Shown: in pieces, positions 21,554-32,322 of the stretch
How positions within the stretch are numbered: position 1 is the first letter of the stretch
How the letters are laid out: the number at the start of each line of letters is the position of its first letter
DNA from: Rhizoclosmatium globosum
Lineage: Eukaryota; Chytridiomycota; Chytridiomycetes; Chytridiales; Chytriomycetaceae
Direction of reading: 5' to 3'
Length of the DNA stretch: 64,000 nucleotides
Assembly (NCBI GenBank): GCA_002104985.1
Contig: MCGO01000014.1
Location: forward strand, 578,501 to 642,500
Notes under the pieces: model-generated
Databases searched by the model: none
What the model was told of the DNA's origin: nothing
Seen by the model: only the letters and a program-made list of their open reading frames with translations
Translations under genes and position numbers: made by a program

Positions 21554-22728
21554 CTATTCAACTTCCGTAATTCTTTCATCAGCCAAAAAGTTGGTCTTTT
21601 CAGACACAACTGACGTTGCCAGAATATTTGAAGCCCTTCTCGTCATACCAGTATTTACTCTTAGAACGCTGGATCGTCGCGTGGCACTGGGCTCAGTGTT
21701 AGGGTCAGGTTGAATAACACCAGCCATTTCAAGCAATTTTGTATTCTCGCCTTCGATTTTGCTTCCATTACTTTTTTTAGTTGAGCTTTGGCTGCTAATA
21801 CGGTGATGAAGGACAATAGCTGCGATGCGATTTGTTAGATGATGATAATCAATACGGTTATACTTGCCAAGCATAAAGTGTTTATCCAACCATATATTTA
21901 GCACAAGCATCAATGCTGCTGTCGTCGATTCCATCGCCACACCGACGGAATGCTGGACAACCTCAAATCCAAGTGCTGAAAAAACAACGGCAACCAAACT
22001 GAACAAAACACACGAAATCAGGAGAACGTACAAGTACTGAATCACAGACGCAACATTTCTCTTGTCCTCTTCGGATGTAATCACCATTTCGACTTTAAGA
22101 CTTTGGACGATATTCTTTTGAATGTATTTGTAGTAGTTTGCGATTGCGTATAGCTTGTACACATCGAACGTGAGGTTTCCAAGTAAGTTTGAAACTTTGC
22201 TTATAGTTCCAATGGGCGTCATGAAGGAATGGATAAAGTTGCTTTCTGCTTCGAGGACGTCGAGGTTGATTCCGGCAATGTAAAACACGAGAGCGAATCA
22301 AACTCCTTTCGCCAGAACGATAATAACAGCACTTATTAAAGCAACAATTTTCCAGTATGGGACATCCATCGCGTGGAGCTTTTGTACAACTAAGAACTGT
22401 AGTGTCGCCTGTGAGCAATGTGACAATTCTCCCAGTAGACACAAACCATCATTAGCATCTGATACACGAGCGTCGAAGCACACGATACTACAAGGATCAA
22501 TAAAGTAGATAGAGAGAAAATTTCATTGTTGATGTCGAGTGTGACATAGATCCCGCTTGTTGCGTGAACAAAGAAGACGATCGCTGTAGTCAAGCTGAGC
22601 CATTTCGCGAGAGAAAGCTTCTTTTCGGGATAATCTAGGTTTGATTTTAAGACTGTTCCTACACAGTATATACTGATGCCAATTGTGGAGGAGAATAGGG
22701 CAAGGACGATTATGCGGCGAATGACCAT
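21554..22728 (-). CDS. Seven-transmembrane-type protein with an in-frame TGA
   Basis: Two exons: 22728-22447 (MVIRRIIVLALFSSTIG...) and 22408-21554, joined by a 38-bp GT-AG intron in frame. About seven hydrophobic segments are visible, including LSTLLILVVSCASTLVYQ, IVALISAVIIVLA, LVFYIAGINLDVL, YLYVLLISCVLFSLVAVVF and TTAALMLVLNIWLD. The tail is Ser/Thr-rich (SATRRSSVLRVNTGMTRRAS), as in receptors regulated by phosphorylation. The frame holds a TGA at 22300-22298 (AKGV-stop-FALVFYIAG), inside a membrane segment where Trp (TGG) would fit. The gene is therefore broken by one nonsense change or one base error. A GPCR-like role is inferred only from topology. Confidence 0.6.
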
Positions 22729-22900
22729 CGTTGCAGACAAATTTAGAATCACGCTGTTATTATAACCCAATAATGAAGGAAGCAACAAGTCAAAAGCAGT
22801 GGAGATTTGTAAGATGAGATTTTCGTTTCAAGTGTCTCATTGAGGAACAGATGAAACTCGTAACTGTTTCAGATTCTTTCTGCACGAGACACAACATAAT

Positions 22901-24650
22901 ATGCCCACCAGTGGCGTCCGTCCACTAACCATGCCAGATATATCCAGCCAAGGAAGTGGTGTTCAAGTGAAAGAGAGCAAGGGCTTTTCATTCGCATTTC
23001 TCAAACGAAGGCCATCAGTCACTTCAAAAGACACTGAATCCATCCACATCCAAAATGCACCACTTCCACCTACTCGCACCTGCTTTTTTGCAGCTAAACC
23101 GAGAAGAGGCTCAATCATCAAATTCCCCGTCGCGGCAAAACGAATGTCTCAGACACAACTGGCAGGATCTCAAGGTTTTTAGTTACTCACTCATTCCCAT
23201 TGCATAATAACTAACGACGCCTTAAAAAAGAAGCTACATTCGCACCGAAACAAACACGACGACCTGTTCCTCAAAGGCGGACACGTGCTCAGACACCCCC
23301 ATTAACTTTAGTTTCACGACGGACTTCGAAAGCATCATTCTCCTCATTTTACACTGCGTCTTCAACTGGTTCTTCGTACCGCCGCCAAAGAGTCTCGCTG
23401 ACTAAAGCATTCCCGCCAAGATACCACGATATCGAAACTGGAGACGAACTGTATGATTCGGATTCGTATCATGAAGAAGGAGGGGACGAACACTCTGTCG
23501 CTACATCTCGAACACCCTCATTCTCGTCTCGTCGAAGTTCAACCAGTTCATTCAGAAAGAGTTTGCAGTCGCTGCTTCAGTCCTACAACAGTCGAATAAG
23601 CGATGGAGATATTGTTGTCCAGCTCAATAGTCAGGGATTGGATACGATTCAGGAGGATGGTGAAGATGATGTCTCTGAATTGACGGCTGTCAACTTGGGA
23701 GGACTGAAACGGCGTCCTTCCACACCGTTTGTGGAAGGAAATGCCAGACATGGTTATCCACGAAAGGGAACTGCAATTCCGGTCTCAGAAGATTCTTTTG
23801 ATGAAGTGTCGGGAGAATTGAAACGGTCAACACCTCAACGACGCAACCTCACTCGAAAGAAGAGTTCGATCGATCTGAAGAAACTGTCCAGGCTTTCGTA
23901 TTCGCTTCCATTTGATCAAGGTAGAAACCGTCGCCGTCTATCCGTAGTATCTAATCTTGTTTAATATCAGACTCACAAGCAAAGAAGCCGTTCCGATCTT
24001 CAGTCCTTCACCGCCTCGACTTCTTACTCAACCAACTCGACGATGAGCTTCAACAGATTTCGGAAGAATCTCAGGACTCTGATTGGGCGGATGAAACAAC
24101 GAGTTCTTCAGCCACATTGTCAACCTTCACGTTGGAATACTCCACGCCACAACAGAAAACTACAGGTGGTTTTCGTGTATTGAACGAAGACTCTAAGTCT
24201 ACTAGTAGCAGCGTTACACTCATTGAAGAAAAGAAAGTTAGGAGGGTGTCGATTGTGTTACCAGTGGAGGGAACCAAAGAGAAACGTCGCATTGTGTCCA
24301 TGCTTAAAAGTACTCTACAGTGGTACCAAAGCTCTCCTGTCGGTAAATTGACTACTGTTCAAACCAGTTCAAAAGACAACTCAAGTGAAACTCTCGTAAC
24401 CTCCACCGCGAAACATATCGGATCATTCTGGGGCTCCACAACAACGCTTTCCGACACTTCAAGTTCAACTCAGTCGTCTCCGTCTGTGATTTCATGTGTG
24501 GCACCAACTTCACCATCACCGCCAATTGTTTCATCAACTCCCCAAGCAACTGCACGCACACAGTCGGCCAGATCGACGATTGAAGCGTCCAAAGAAGCCA
24601 GACGATTACGAATGGAACGCATGAAAATAAATGGCGGTGGCGAGTCCTGA
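22901..24650 (+). CDS. Ser/Arg-rich, probably disordered cytoplasmic protein
   Basis: Exons 22901-23174, 23231-23920 and 23971-24650 join in frame through two GT-AG introns of 56 and 50 bp, giving about 547 residues. No membrane segment or signal is present. The sequence is rich in Ser, Thr, Arg and Pro with repeated basophilic-kinase-like sites (LKRRPS, RRTSKAS, SRRSSTSS, TRKKSSIDL). An acidic patch (EDGEDDVSELTAV) and two short helical stretches (VLHRLDFLLNQLDDEL; EASKEARRLRMERMKI) are the only structured parts seen. It diverges from the 7TM gene across about 170 bp, so they may share a promoter region. Function unknown. Confidence 0.68.
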
Positions 24651-24911
24651 CAAGTCCATCAATTCTGTGTTTTCACCCACTGGAACTCACTAGTTACAAT
24701 TTTCCCTCTTTTCGCAACTTAATGTTATTGTAAACGACGAAAGAAGTAAATATGTAATCAAATTAAACCATGTGTGTAAGGGTTGTCCCACAAAAATATT
24801 CCAATTTGTGGCGGTGATTTTGGAGATGGTGTGCAGCCACCCAGTTAATGAAAAATAAGTTCCGAGACATAACGAAATTCTCCGTTCCAAAAAAGAAGCG
24901 TCCTCACAAAA

Positions 24912-26345
24912 ATGACCTACAAACCAGCAGTCGCCCAGACAAACAAGGACACACGTCCGTTCTGGAAGAAGGTTCTTACATCGATCATACGCGCCACAGT
25001 TCAGTAAAGATGCGGCTCCAACTGCCAACATCTTTATGAGACCTATCCAGTTTGTTGTCCTTCCACTCGTGTTTGCGTCGTTGGTTGGTGGTATTGCTGG
25101 ACATGGTGATTTAAAGGCTTTGGGAAGACTCGCACTCAAGACTTTCATTTACTTTGAGCTTGTTACGGTATGTTGCTATATGATCTTTCATTTTCTTTCT
25201 TGCCTGTAGATCAGGCTTGCTGTGGTTGTTGGGGTGTTGTCCGCATTATGGATCTCATCCGAAACTAATTAATTAATTATGGATAGACCCTCGCACTGCT
25301 CTTCGGACTTATCGCCGCCAACACTGTTAAACCAGGAGACGGAGGAATCTCAAAGGGAAAGAACTACACTGTCGATACTACGCAAACCTTCACCTATGCA
25401 CTCTGGATCAACCATCTTACTCCAAAGACATGGGGTGAAATGATGGGTGGATCTGGAAACTCCGAGCTACTACAAGTCCTCGTTGCCGCCATTCTCTTTG
25501 GTTGCGCCACTGCCCTTGTCCCAGAAGACCACCACAAAAGAACAATCTTGAACCTCTGCGATGCAGTGTTGAACGTCATGTTCAAGTTTGTCGATATTGT
25601 GATTTGGGCTGCTCCAGTCGCTGTTGTCTTTTCCATCGCGAACGTGGTTGCATCTGCTGGTGGACTTGCCGTTCTTGCCACACTCGGAAAATTAGTTGCT
25701 TCTCTCTACATCACATGTCTCATATTTATTGTTCTTGTCTTTGGACTTGTCTGCCTCATTTTCAAGATTCCGCCTTTGGAGTTTTTGGTTGCGATGCGTG
25801 AGCCACTTGTGATTGCGTATACTACGGCTACATCGGAAGCGTGTCTTCCTAAAGTGTTTGAAGCTCTTCAAGCTTATGGTGTTTCGACAGAGGTTACTGG
25901 ATTCGTTGTTCCGTTTGGATATTCATTTAACCTCGATGGATCCACGTTGTACCTTACCTTGGCCTCATTGTTTTGTGCGCAGGCAGCTGGTGTCGAGAAG
26001 TCGATTGGAGAGCAGATTGTTATGGTGCTTATGCTCATGATTTCATCAAAGGGTGTTGCTGGTGTTCGTTCTGCTTCGATCATTGTTATCGCGGCTACTG
26101 TTACACAGTTCAATATTCCAGCCTGGCCAATTACGATTATTCTTGGTGTAGATTGGTTCATGGATATGATGAGAACTTTGGTTAATGTTATGGGTAACTG
26201 TTTGGCAGCTGTTGCCATGGCCAAGTGGGAGGGCGAATTCAGAAAGGAGCTTATTGCTGAAGCCAGTGAAGTAGACGGAGCAGTGGCTGTCTTTGACAAG
26301 ACGGGTGCCGCTGACGCCGTCGTTGTGGTTTCCAAGTCTGACTAA
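24912..26345 (+). CDS. SLC1/DctA-type Na+:dicarboxylate/amino-acid symporter, N-terminus damaged
   Basis: The ATG at 24912 encodes MTYKPAVAQTNKDTRPFWKK then IIRATVQ and a TAA at 25005. One frame over, the transporter resumes at once with KDAAPTANIFMRPIQF, so most of the first membrane helix is missing and the frame is shifted. The rest is well kept, with an intron at 25167-25286. Family signatures include FVVLPLVFASLVGGIAG, PFGYSFNLDGSTLY, TTATSEACLPKVFEAL, SSKGVAGVRSASIIV and VNVMGNCLAAVAMAKWEG. These place it among cation-coupled carriers of dicarboxylates or acidic amino acids in the plasma membrane. Translation from the ATG at 25037 would give a product lacking helix 1. Confidence 0.75.
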
Positions 26346-26436
26346 GATCAATCTCATTTGTGTGAGCCATGCGGCTTTGTTCATATTGAATAAAATAGAT
26401 GTTGATACGTGTTATATTTGATTTTGGGAATTGAAC

Positions 26437-27655
26437 TCAAACTTCAGGGTCTTTGGAAACAATAAACACATCATCAGCTGTTCCCAAAGTGGAGTTGGAT
26501 ACGTTTGTAGTAGTTTGTAACCCTTCTCTCGCTTCTGCCAACATATCCTTGCGGAATTCACCTTCCCATTTCGCCATAGCAACAGCAGCCAAACAGTTAC
26601 CCATCACATTTGTAAACGTTCTCATCATGTCCATAAACCAATCAACACCAAGAATAATAGTGATTGGCCATGCGGGAATGTTGAACTGAGCCACAGTGGC
26701 GGCGAGAACAATGATACTAGCTGAACGAACACCAGCGACTCCTTTAGACGAGATCATAAGCATGAGCACCATGACAATTTGTTCTCCAATAGTCTTCTCA
26801 ACACCAGCAGCCTGCGCACAAAAGACAGCAGCCAAACTAAGGTACAACGTTGATCCATCAAGGTTGAAGGAATAACCAAATGGAATCACAAATGACGTGA
26901 CCTCAGTCGAAACGCCATACGCTTCAAGAGCTTCAAAGACTTTTGGAAGCGCGGCTTCAGAGGTTGCAGTCGTGTATCCGATGATAAGTGGTTCGCGGAT
27001 GGCAGCCAAGAATTCAATTGGATTAATTCTGAAAATCAGACAGACGAGGCCAAAGACAACTATAATGAAAATGAGACACGTGCCGTAGAGAGTTGCAACC
27101 AGTTTTCCGAGCGTAGAAAGTACAGAAAGTCCACCCGCAGAAGCCACAACATTCGCAATGGAGAACATGACTGCAAGTGGGGCCAACCAAATAACGATAT
27201 CGACAAACTTGAACATAACATTGAGTACCGCGGAACAAATGTTCAAGATTGTTCTCTTGTGGTGGTCTTCTGGGACAAGGGCAGTGGCGCAACCAAAGAG
27301 AATAGAGGCAACGAGGACTTGGAGGAGTTCAGAGTTTCCAGATCCACCCATCATTTCACCCCATGTCTTTGGAGTAAGATGGTTGATCCAGAGTGCGTAG
27401 GTGAAGGTTTGCGTAGTATCGACAGTGTAGTTCTTTCCTTGGGAGATTCCAGTGCTACCAGGCTTGATCGTGTTAACAGCAACAAGACCAAAGATAAGTG
27501 CGAGAGTCTGTGTATTTGTATGTTAGAGCTTTGAAGGCGATAGGTGGAATAGATTTGACAGCTCCCTCAGTTGAAGCATCGTTAACATACCGTAACAACC
27601 TCAAAGTAAATAAATGTCTTCAGTGCAAGTCGTCCAAGTGCCTTCAGGTTTCCGA
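26437..27655 (-). pseudogene. Second SLC1-type symporter copy, 5'-truncated, tail-to-tail with the first
   Basis: A close paralogue on the opposite strand; the two stop codons are 90 bp apart. Exon 27507-26437 carries TLALIFGLVAVNTIKPG, NYTVDTTQTFTYALW, PFGYSFNLDGSTLY, TTATSEAALPKVFEAL, SSKGVAGVRSASIIV and a tail ending SKDPEV. A preceding exon piece (27655-27591) gives NLKALGRLALKTFIYFEVVT, joined by an 83-bp intron. Upstream of 27655 the similarity to the first copy stops abruptly, so helices 1 and 2 and the start codon are missing. About 305 residues remain open from an internal ATG at 27354. Most likely a truncated duplicate that could still be transcribed. Confidence 0.72.
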
Positions 27656-27888
27656 TAACGATTTGATTGAGAAGTCCTTTAGAATGTTGGTCTCGACTTC
27701 CAACCTTGAAAAGGCAACACAATAAGCAGTTTTGAACTTTGAAGAAATTATTTACATTGTTCTTTCTGAAATAATGTAAAATACGTGAACACAGCCTCAT
27801 GCCTTTGTTCTGATGACACTCATCCTTTGTTCTCATCAACCTATATGTTGAACGAGCCAAATATTCTTATTTTAAACCCTAAAACGCA

Positions 27889-30043
27889 ATGAACAACGTC
27901 CGTCCAAGTACTGCGACTCATTCTTCAAGTGCCACAAGCATCTCAGTCGTTGAGAAGATCAAAGGATGGAGGCCACGGTTCTTTTTGCTTATGGCTTTTA
28001 TTATCACAGCAAGTAGCGTCACTGTTGGAGTTCTTGGATGGTTTGGCATATTCACTCGTTCTTGAAGTTGTCTTGATTTGTCCAATGAAACAGGCGACTT
28101 ACGCTCAACGCGGCTAAACTAAATATTTCTGACATTGTAAAACAACTGGAAGACGTCGTAAGCGACCGAATATCTGCGCATGTTATCGAAGAGAGTGTAC
28201 GGTTGAGAGACTATGTTGGATTACAAAAACAGCTCTTTCAAGTAACTTTTTGAATGATATTCCATGTACAGCTCAAACTCATTGATGTTCATAGACAAAT
28301 CAGTTTAGCGCTTCGACTCCAGAGAAATGGAACAAGACTATGCGAGGGATGCTGTCTCTTTTAGATAACAACCGTGAAACAAGTGTTGACGCTTTCTTTG
28401 TTATGTTTCCTGCTGGAGAGCTATCTGGATACACGTATAATGCAACTGGCTCCTTGCAAATGGTATGGAGTTTAAGAAATGAAATGAATTTTAACAATGG
28501 AGCACAGTGGAATCAACATGGCCTTACAATCTCAACGTACGACTGTGATGTAAACGGGTATCCTCTTGGTGCTCCTATCCGTATATTTACCGACGTCGGA
28601 GCTGGAACGCCGCAAGAGCCTGGGAATAACTTGACACTCGTACACGGTATTGGGGGCCCATCTGCTGCAAATCTGAATTACTCCAACCCAAATGCAGCCG
28701 GTGCATCAATTATACGTCCTGTGATGGGACGAATTTTTAAGACTAATGTTGCCGTCGCTGTGAATGAAGTAACAAAGGAAAAAGTTATAGTTGGGGCAGG
28801 TCAGTGCATGGTCTAAAGAAACTGATTTTTTGGCGCAGATATGTCTATGATGTTCCTTTCAAGACAGTTGGACGAAATCGCAAAGGATATTTCAGCCCCG
28901 TTATTTATTGGCGTCATTGGAGCTAACTCTGGGCGATTATTGGCTAGTTCTCCGAAAATGGAGTTGTTGAACGAAGACAAAACGCGGATGCTAGATGCAA
29001 GGGAACTCCAAAGTCCACATATCTGTGACTTTGTTGGATATCTAAATGAAACTTACGGTTCTCAATTGGGGTTTATTACGCAAATGAATCGTCTCGCTGA
29101 TGAGTTAAATGCCATGCAAATTGATGGAGGATCGCGTTTCGCGGAACGAAATGTTGGTGGGGTGGATTGGATAATGAATGCGGCATTCATGAAGCTCGTC
29201 TTCCAGATCGTCTTCCATCTCCATCCATTATCTCTTCTCGTCTTCCATCTCCATTGTAACTTATTCTGAGTAAAACTTCTTATTGATTTCAACTCTGGAT
29301 TCGAACTACGAATGTTCACATCTGTTGGAGTACTCCCTACTGGATAGACTACGGAACTGGTTGAGAGCATAGAAGTTACAATTAACTAATAAGGTATTAA
29401 GAGTACACATATTAACAAAGCCCAACATCACAACCATTGTCCAAAAGGGGGGGGTTCGAGGGGGGTTTTTAGGGGGGAAGGAAGGGGGGGCTCGTCCCCC
29501 CCCTCCCCCCTAATAATAGTGGCGCCCCCTTCCATCTCCACTTTGAATGGAGATCTTCTGGAATATCTTCCGGAAAATATAGGGTAGAATGTCAAATCAA
29601 TGCCGTATGGCGGGAAAACACTGATATTGCTTACGTATATGGACGTTGAGGCGTTTCAAAAGCAGGTGCAAGAGACAAGTGACAGAACTGGGCTCGCTAT
29701 GCTAGGAATAATTGTTGCATTTGTAACACTCGGATGCTTGTTTGCGCTCGTAATTACCAGACAGTTGGGTTTAGTGGCGATTCAAATTGACTTGTTGAAG
29801 AATTTAAAGTTTAGTGAGGTTTTGGATAAGGAAAGTGGAGTCAAGAATCGTAGCTTTGTCCTTGAGCTAGCTAAACTACAAGAAGCATTTCATGAAATGG
29901 CTTCAGTCTTTGCAAAGTCTTTGAAGACAAGTCACAGCCTTCAAAAGGGTCCTCAGTTGTATGGGGCGGGGTCGGCAAACTCAGTTCAAGCTTCGGAATG
30001 GATGCATGAGGTCCAACCCCTGAGCATGAAGCGAGTGTCGTGA
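27889..30043 (+). pseudogene. Cache-like sensor protein, tandem copy 1, split by an insertion
   Basis: Exons 27889-28040, 28094-28241, 28295-28462, 28508-28799 and 28839-30043 follow the same plan as the intact copies downstream. The first encodes MNNVRPSTATHSSSATS, KIKGWRPRFF and a membrane helix ending VTVGVLGW. The ectodomain contains FPAGELSGYTYNATG, PGNNLTLVHGIGG and PLFIGVIGANSGRLLASSP. The second helix is MLGIIVAFVTLGCLFALVI, then coiled coil LAKLQEAFHEM. Between VDWIM and KSMPYGGKT a 407-bp element interrupts exon 5; removing it with one AATG restores the frame. As it stands the protein stops inside the element. See the copy at 34375 for the intact family description. Confidence 0.82.
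29181..29587. mobile_element. 407-bp insertion in sensor copy 1 with AATG target duplication
   Basis: AATG precedes the insert at 29177-29180 and follows it at 29588-29591. Excision of the insert and one copy rejoins the receptor codons exactly as in the paralogues. Inside are repeated CTTCCATCTCCA motifs. A striking G/C-run hairpin (about 29473-29514) pairs runs of G with runs of C around a short CTCGT loop. On the reverse strand GTTCGAATCC near 29290 matches a pol III B-box, hinting at a SINE-like origin. No ORF or clear terminal inverted repeat. The class is uncertain. Confidence 0.65.
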
Positions 30044-30222
30044 ATCACACACATAAAAAAACATAATTTCTTTCGTTTATTTATTTAATTGTGACTTTAA
30101 ACGAAAATATAAGCCATAATACAAAACACTAGTTTTAATACTTCATTGTTTAATAAGAGAGTGATAAAGAATAGTAAGTGAAAAGGCAGTATACGAGCCT
30201 TTGCGCTCTCTCACACCACACA

Positions 30223-31038
30223 ATGAAGGACACTTCATCGCCGCTTTTCGTTGGTATTATTGGAACTAATTCGGGACGGTTGTTGGCAAGTTCTCCGAAA
30301 TTGGATTTGTTGAATTCAGAAAAGACGCGGATGCTGGATATAGGGGAAATTAAGAGTTCTCATGTATCTGACTTTGTTAGGTACTTGAATGACACTTATG
30401 GCTCTCAAATAGGATTCATTCCACAAATGAATTGTCTAGCTGATAAGTTAAATAGTATGCAAATTAATGGAGGATCACGCTTTGCTGAACGGCGTGTTGA
30501 CGGTGTGGATTGGATCATGAAAGTCAAATCAATACCCTATGGAGGTAAAACGTTGATGGTTCTGACTTATATGGATGTAGAGTCGTTTCAGAAGCAGGTG
30601 CAAGAGACTAGTGACAAAACTGGACTCGCTATGTTAGGAATTATTGTTGCATTCGTGACACTCGGTTGTTTGTTTGCGCTCGTGATTACTAGACAGTTGG
30701 GTTTAGTCGCAGTTCAAATTGATATGCTCAAGAACCTGAAGTTCAGTGAGGTGTTGGACAAGGAAAGCGGTGTCAAAAGCAGAAGTTTCGTGTTTGAACT
30801 AGAAGCATTCCAGGAAATGGTTGCGGTTTTCGCAAAATCTTTGACGACGAGTCACAGTCTTCAAAAAGGTCCTCAGATGTATGTTGCTGGATCTGCGAAT
30901 TCCGTGCAACCTTCTCAGGCAGGGAGTGGGGGTATAAATGCAGACAGAAACACGAGCGCCATTTGCAATGAATCAAACTCTTCAATTTATCATGTTTTAT
31001 TCGTCCAAATAAATCAATCTGTTTTCCTTCAAAACAAA
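30223..31038 (+). pseudogene. Cache-like sensor protein, tandem copy 2, 5'-truncated
   Basis: Only the second half of the family plan is present, starting at an ATG at 30223 (MKDTSSPLFVGIIGTNSG). It includes KSIPYGGKTLMVLTYMD, the second helix MLGIIVAFVTLGCLFALVI and the cytoplasmic segment. The first membrane helix and first four exons are missing. In the coiled-coil part, AKLQ and one further residue are deleted (FVFELEAFQEM against FVFELAKLQEAFHEM). It is closest to copy 1. The frame has lost its stop and runs on through SQAGSGGINADRN into the ATG of the next gene at 31039. Probably a non-functional duplicate acting as 5' flank for that gene. Confidence 0.72.
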
Positions 31039-32184
31039 ATGGGAGATTCGTTGCTTCAGTTCAAAGCACAGTTTGAACGAGCGAAAGACCTTCTCCGGGC
31101 CCAGCGATACGACGCCGTGCCTCCGTTTATACTCCAGCAATACGAAAGTAGCGCACGTGACTTTGCGCGTGCGTTGCTTGACAGCGGACAAATCAACGAG
31201 GCGATTCGGGTTTGCGACGCTGCAATTCTTGTTTCTGGCGGCGACCACGTGCGCGAATTGGTCGACGAAGCACTGCAATTTGCACCAAAGTTGGAACAGA
31301 TTGAATGCCGCCAAACAGAGGCATGTGTAATAGAGCCGTCCATTACACATGGCGTAGTTGGATACAAAGCCGGTCTCTCTCTTTCGCTCTTTGCTTCAAA
31401 TCACCTGGCTTTAAACTCTCCGTGCACCATCCACAATGCTCTGAATCACTGGCCGGCATTGTCAGACAGACCCTGGTCCCTTGAATCTCTGCGCGCTGTA
31501 ATTGGACACAGGTGGATTCCTGTTGAGATTGGATCAAAGTACACGGATGATAATTGGAGTCAGAAGGTGATGCTGGGAAGGGTCTTTATGGATCGATATG
31601 TGTTTGGACTGGAGAACGTTGATGGCGACATTGAATCTCACGAAGATGAAAGCGAAAGTGAATCTGATCCCGAAAGTACATCAGAGAATGAAATGGTGGA
31701 CGGCGCTCGAAAACGGCCGAAGATTGACAAGGAATCAAAGCCAATCGCTTATCTTGCTCAACATAATCTATTCCGTCAAATACCCGAGCTGTACAACGAT
31801 ATCGCAACTCCCGACTTTTGTCATATGACGGACTCGGATTCTGACCCTACTCCGTCTATTTGGTTAGGCCCGGCTGGCACAATCTCTCCTTTACACACTG
31901 ATCCTCGCCACAACATCTTCACTCAAATTATTGGACGAAAGTATATTAGACTCTATGCCCCCACTGAAACTGAGAATGTGTACCCGCATATTGAAAAAAT
32001 GCTCCAAAACACAAGTCAAGTTGATGTTGAATCCCCTGACTTAGAACATCATCCGAAATTTAAAAACGCGAAATATATCGAATGCATTGTTAGGCCGGGT
32101 GATTGTTTATTTATTCCAAAGGGGTGGTGGCATTACGTTCGGAGTTTGGATTCAAGTTGCAGTATTTCCTTCTGGTTTGATTGA
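31039..32184 (+). CDS. KDM8: JmjC-domain protein, JMJD5/KDM8-like hydroxylase
   Basis: 381 residues without introns, starting at the ATG at 31039 (MGDSLLQFKAQFERAKDLL), preceded by an A-rich CAAAACAAA context. A helical N-terminal region leads to a cupin/JmjC domain. There SPLHTDPRHNIFTQIIGRKY supplies the HxD pair for Fe(II), and GWWHYVRSL supplies the distal His. IWLGPAGTISPLH and IRPGDCLFIPKGWWHY-type blocks (here IVRPGDCLFIPKG) are characteristic of JMJD5/KDM8 and related 2-oxoglutarate oxygenases. These modify arginyl residues or histone tails in the nucleus or cytosol. An acidic insert (DESESESDPESTSENE) splits the region before the domain. The upstream frame from the truncated sensor copy joins it in frame; the fusion is not expected to be the native product. 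Confidence 0.85.
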   Translation: MGDSLLQFKAQFERAKDLLRAQRYDAVPPFILQQYESSARDFARALLDSGQINEAIRVCDAAILVSGGDHVRELVDEALQFAPKLEQIECRQTEACVIEPSITHGVVGYKAGLSLSLFASNHLALNSPCTIHNALNHWPALSDRPWSLESLRAVIGHRWIPVEIGSKYTDDNWSQKVMLGRVFMDRYVFGLENVDGDIESHEDESESESDPESTSENEMVDGARKRPKIDKESKPIAYLAQHNLFRQIPELYNDIATPDFCHMTDSDSDPTPSIWLGPAGTISPLHTDPRHNIFTQIIGRKYIRLYAPTETENVYPHIEKMLQNTSQVDVESPDLEHHPKFKNAKYIECIVRPGDCLFIPKGWWHYVRSLDSSCSISFWFD

Positions 32185-32322
32185 TTGAAAACATGAATAC
32201 AATGGGGTCAGCAACGACAATGCACGTTTATAATACAATGGGTAACAATGAAGTTCTCCCAAAAACAATGTACGATGTGAAACAATGTAAGGAAGGCAAC
32301 CAGAATTCACGCTCGAAAAAAT

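Noticed and set aside
27498..27860. Upstream sequence of the reverse SLC1 copy as its true N-terminus
   Set aside because: The frame from 27860 (MARSTYRLMRTKDECHQ) has no membrane helix or transporter similarity before NLKALGRLALK, so it was not accepted as the native start.
29440..29520. G/C-run hairpin as a transcription terminator
   Set aside because: Eukaryotic context and location inside an insertion in a coding exon; no support for a terminator role.
30178..32184. A single 668-residue sensor-oxygenase fusion protein as the native product
   Set aside because: The JmjC part has its own well-placed ATG and full length, and the sensor part is a truncated duplicate; kept as two features with the readthrough listed as a finding.
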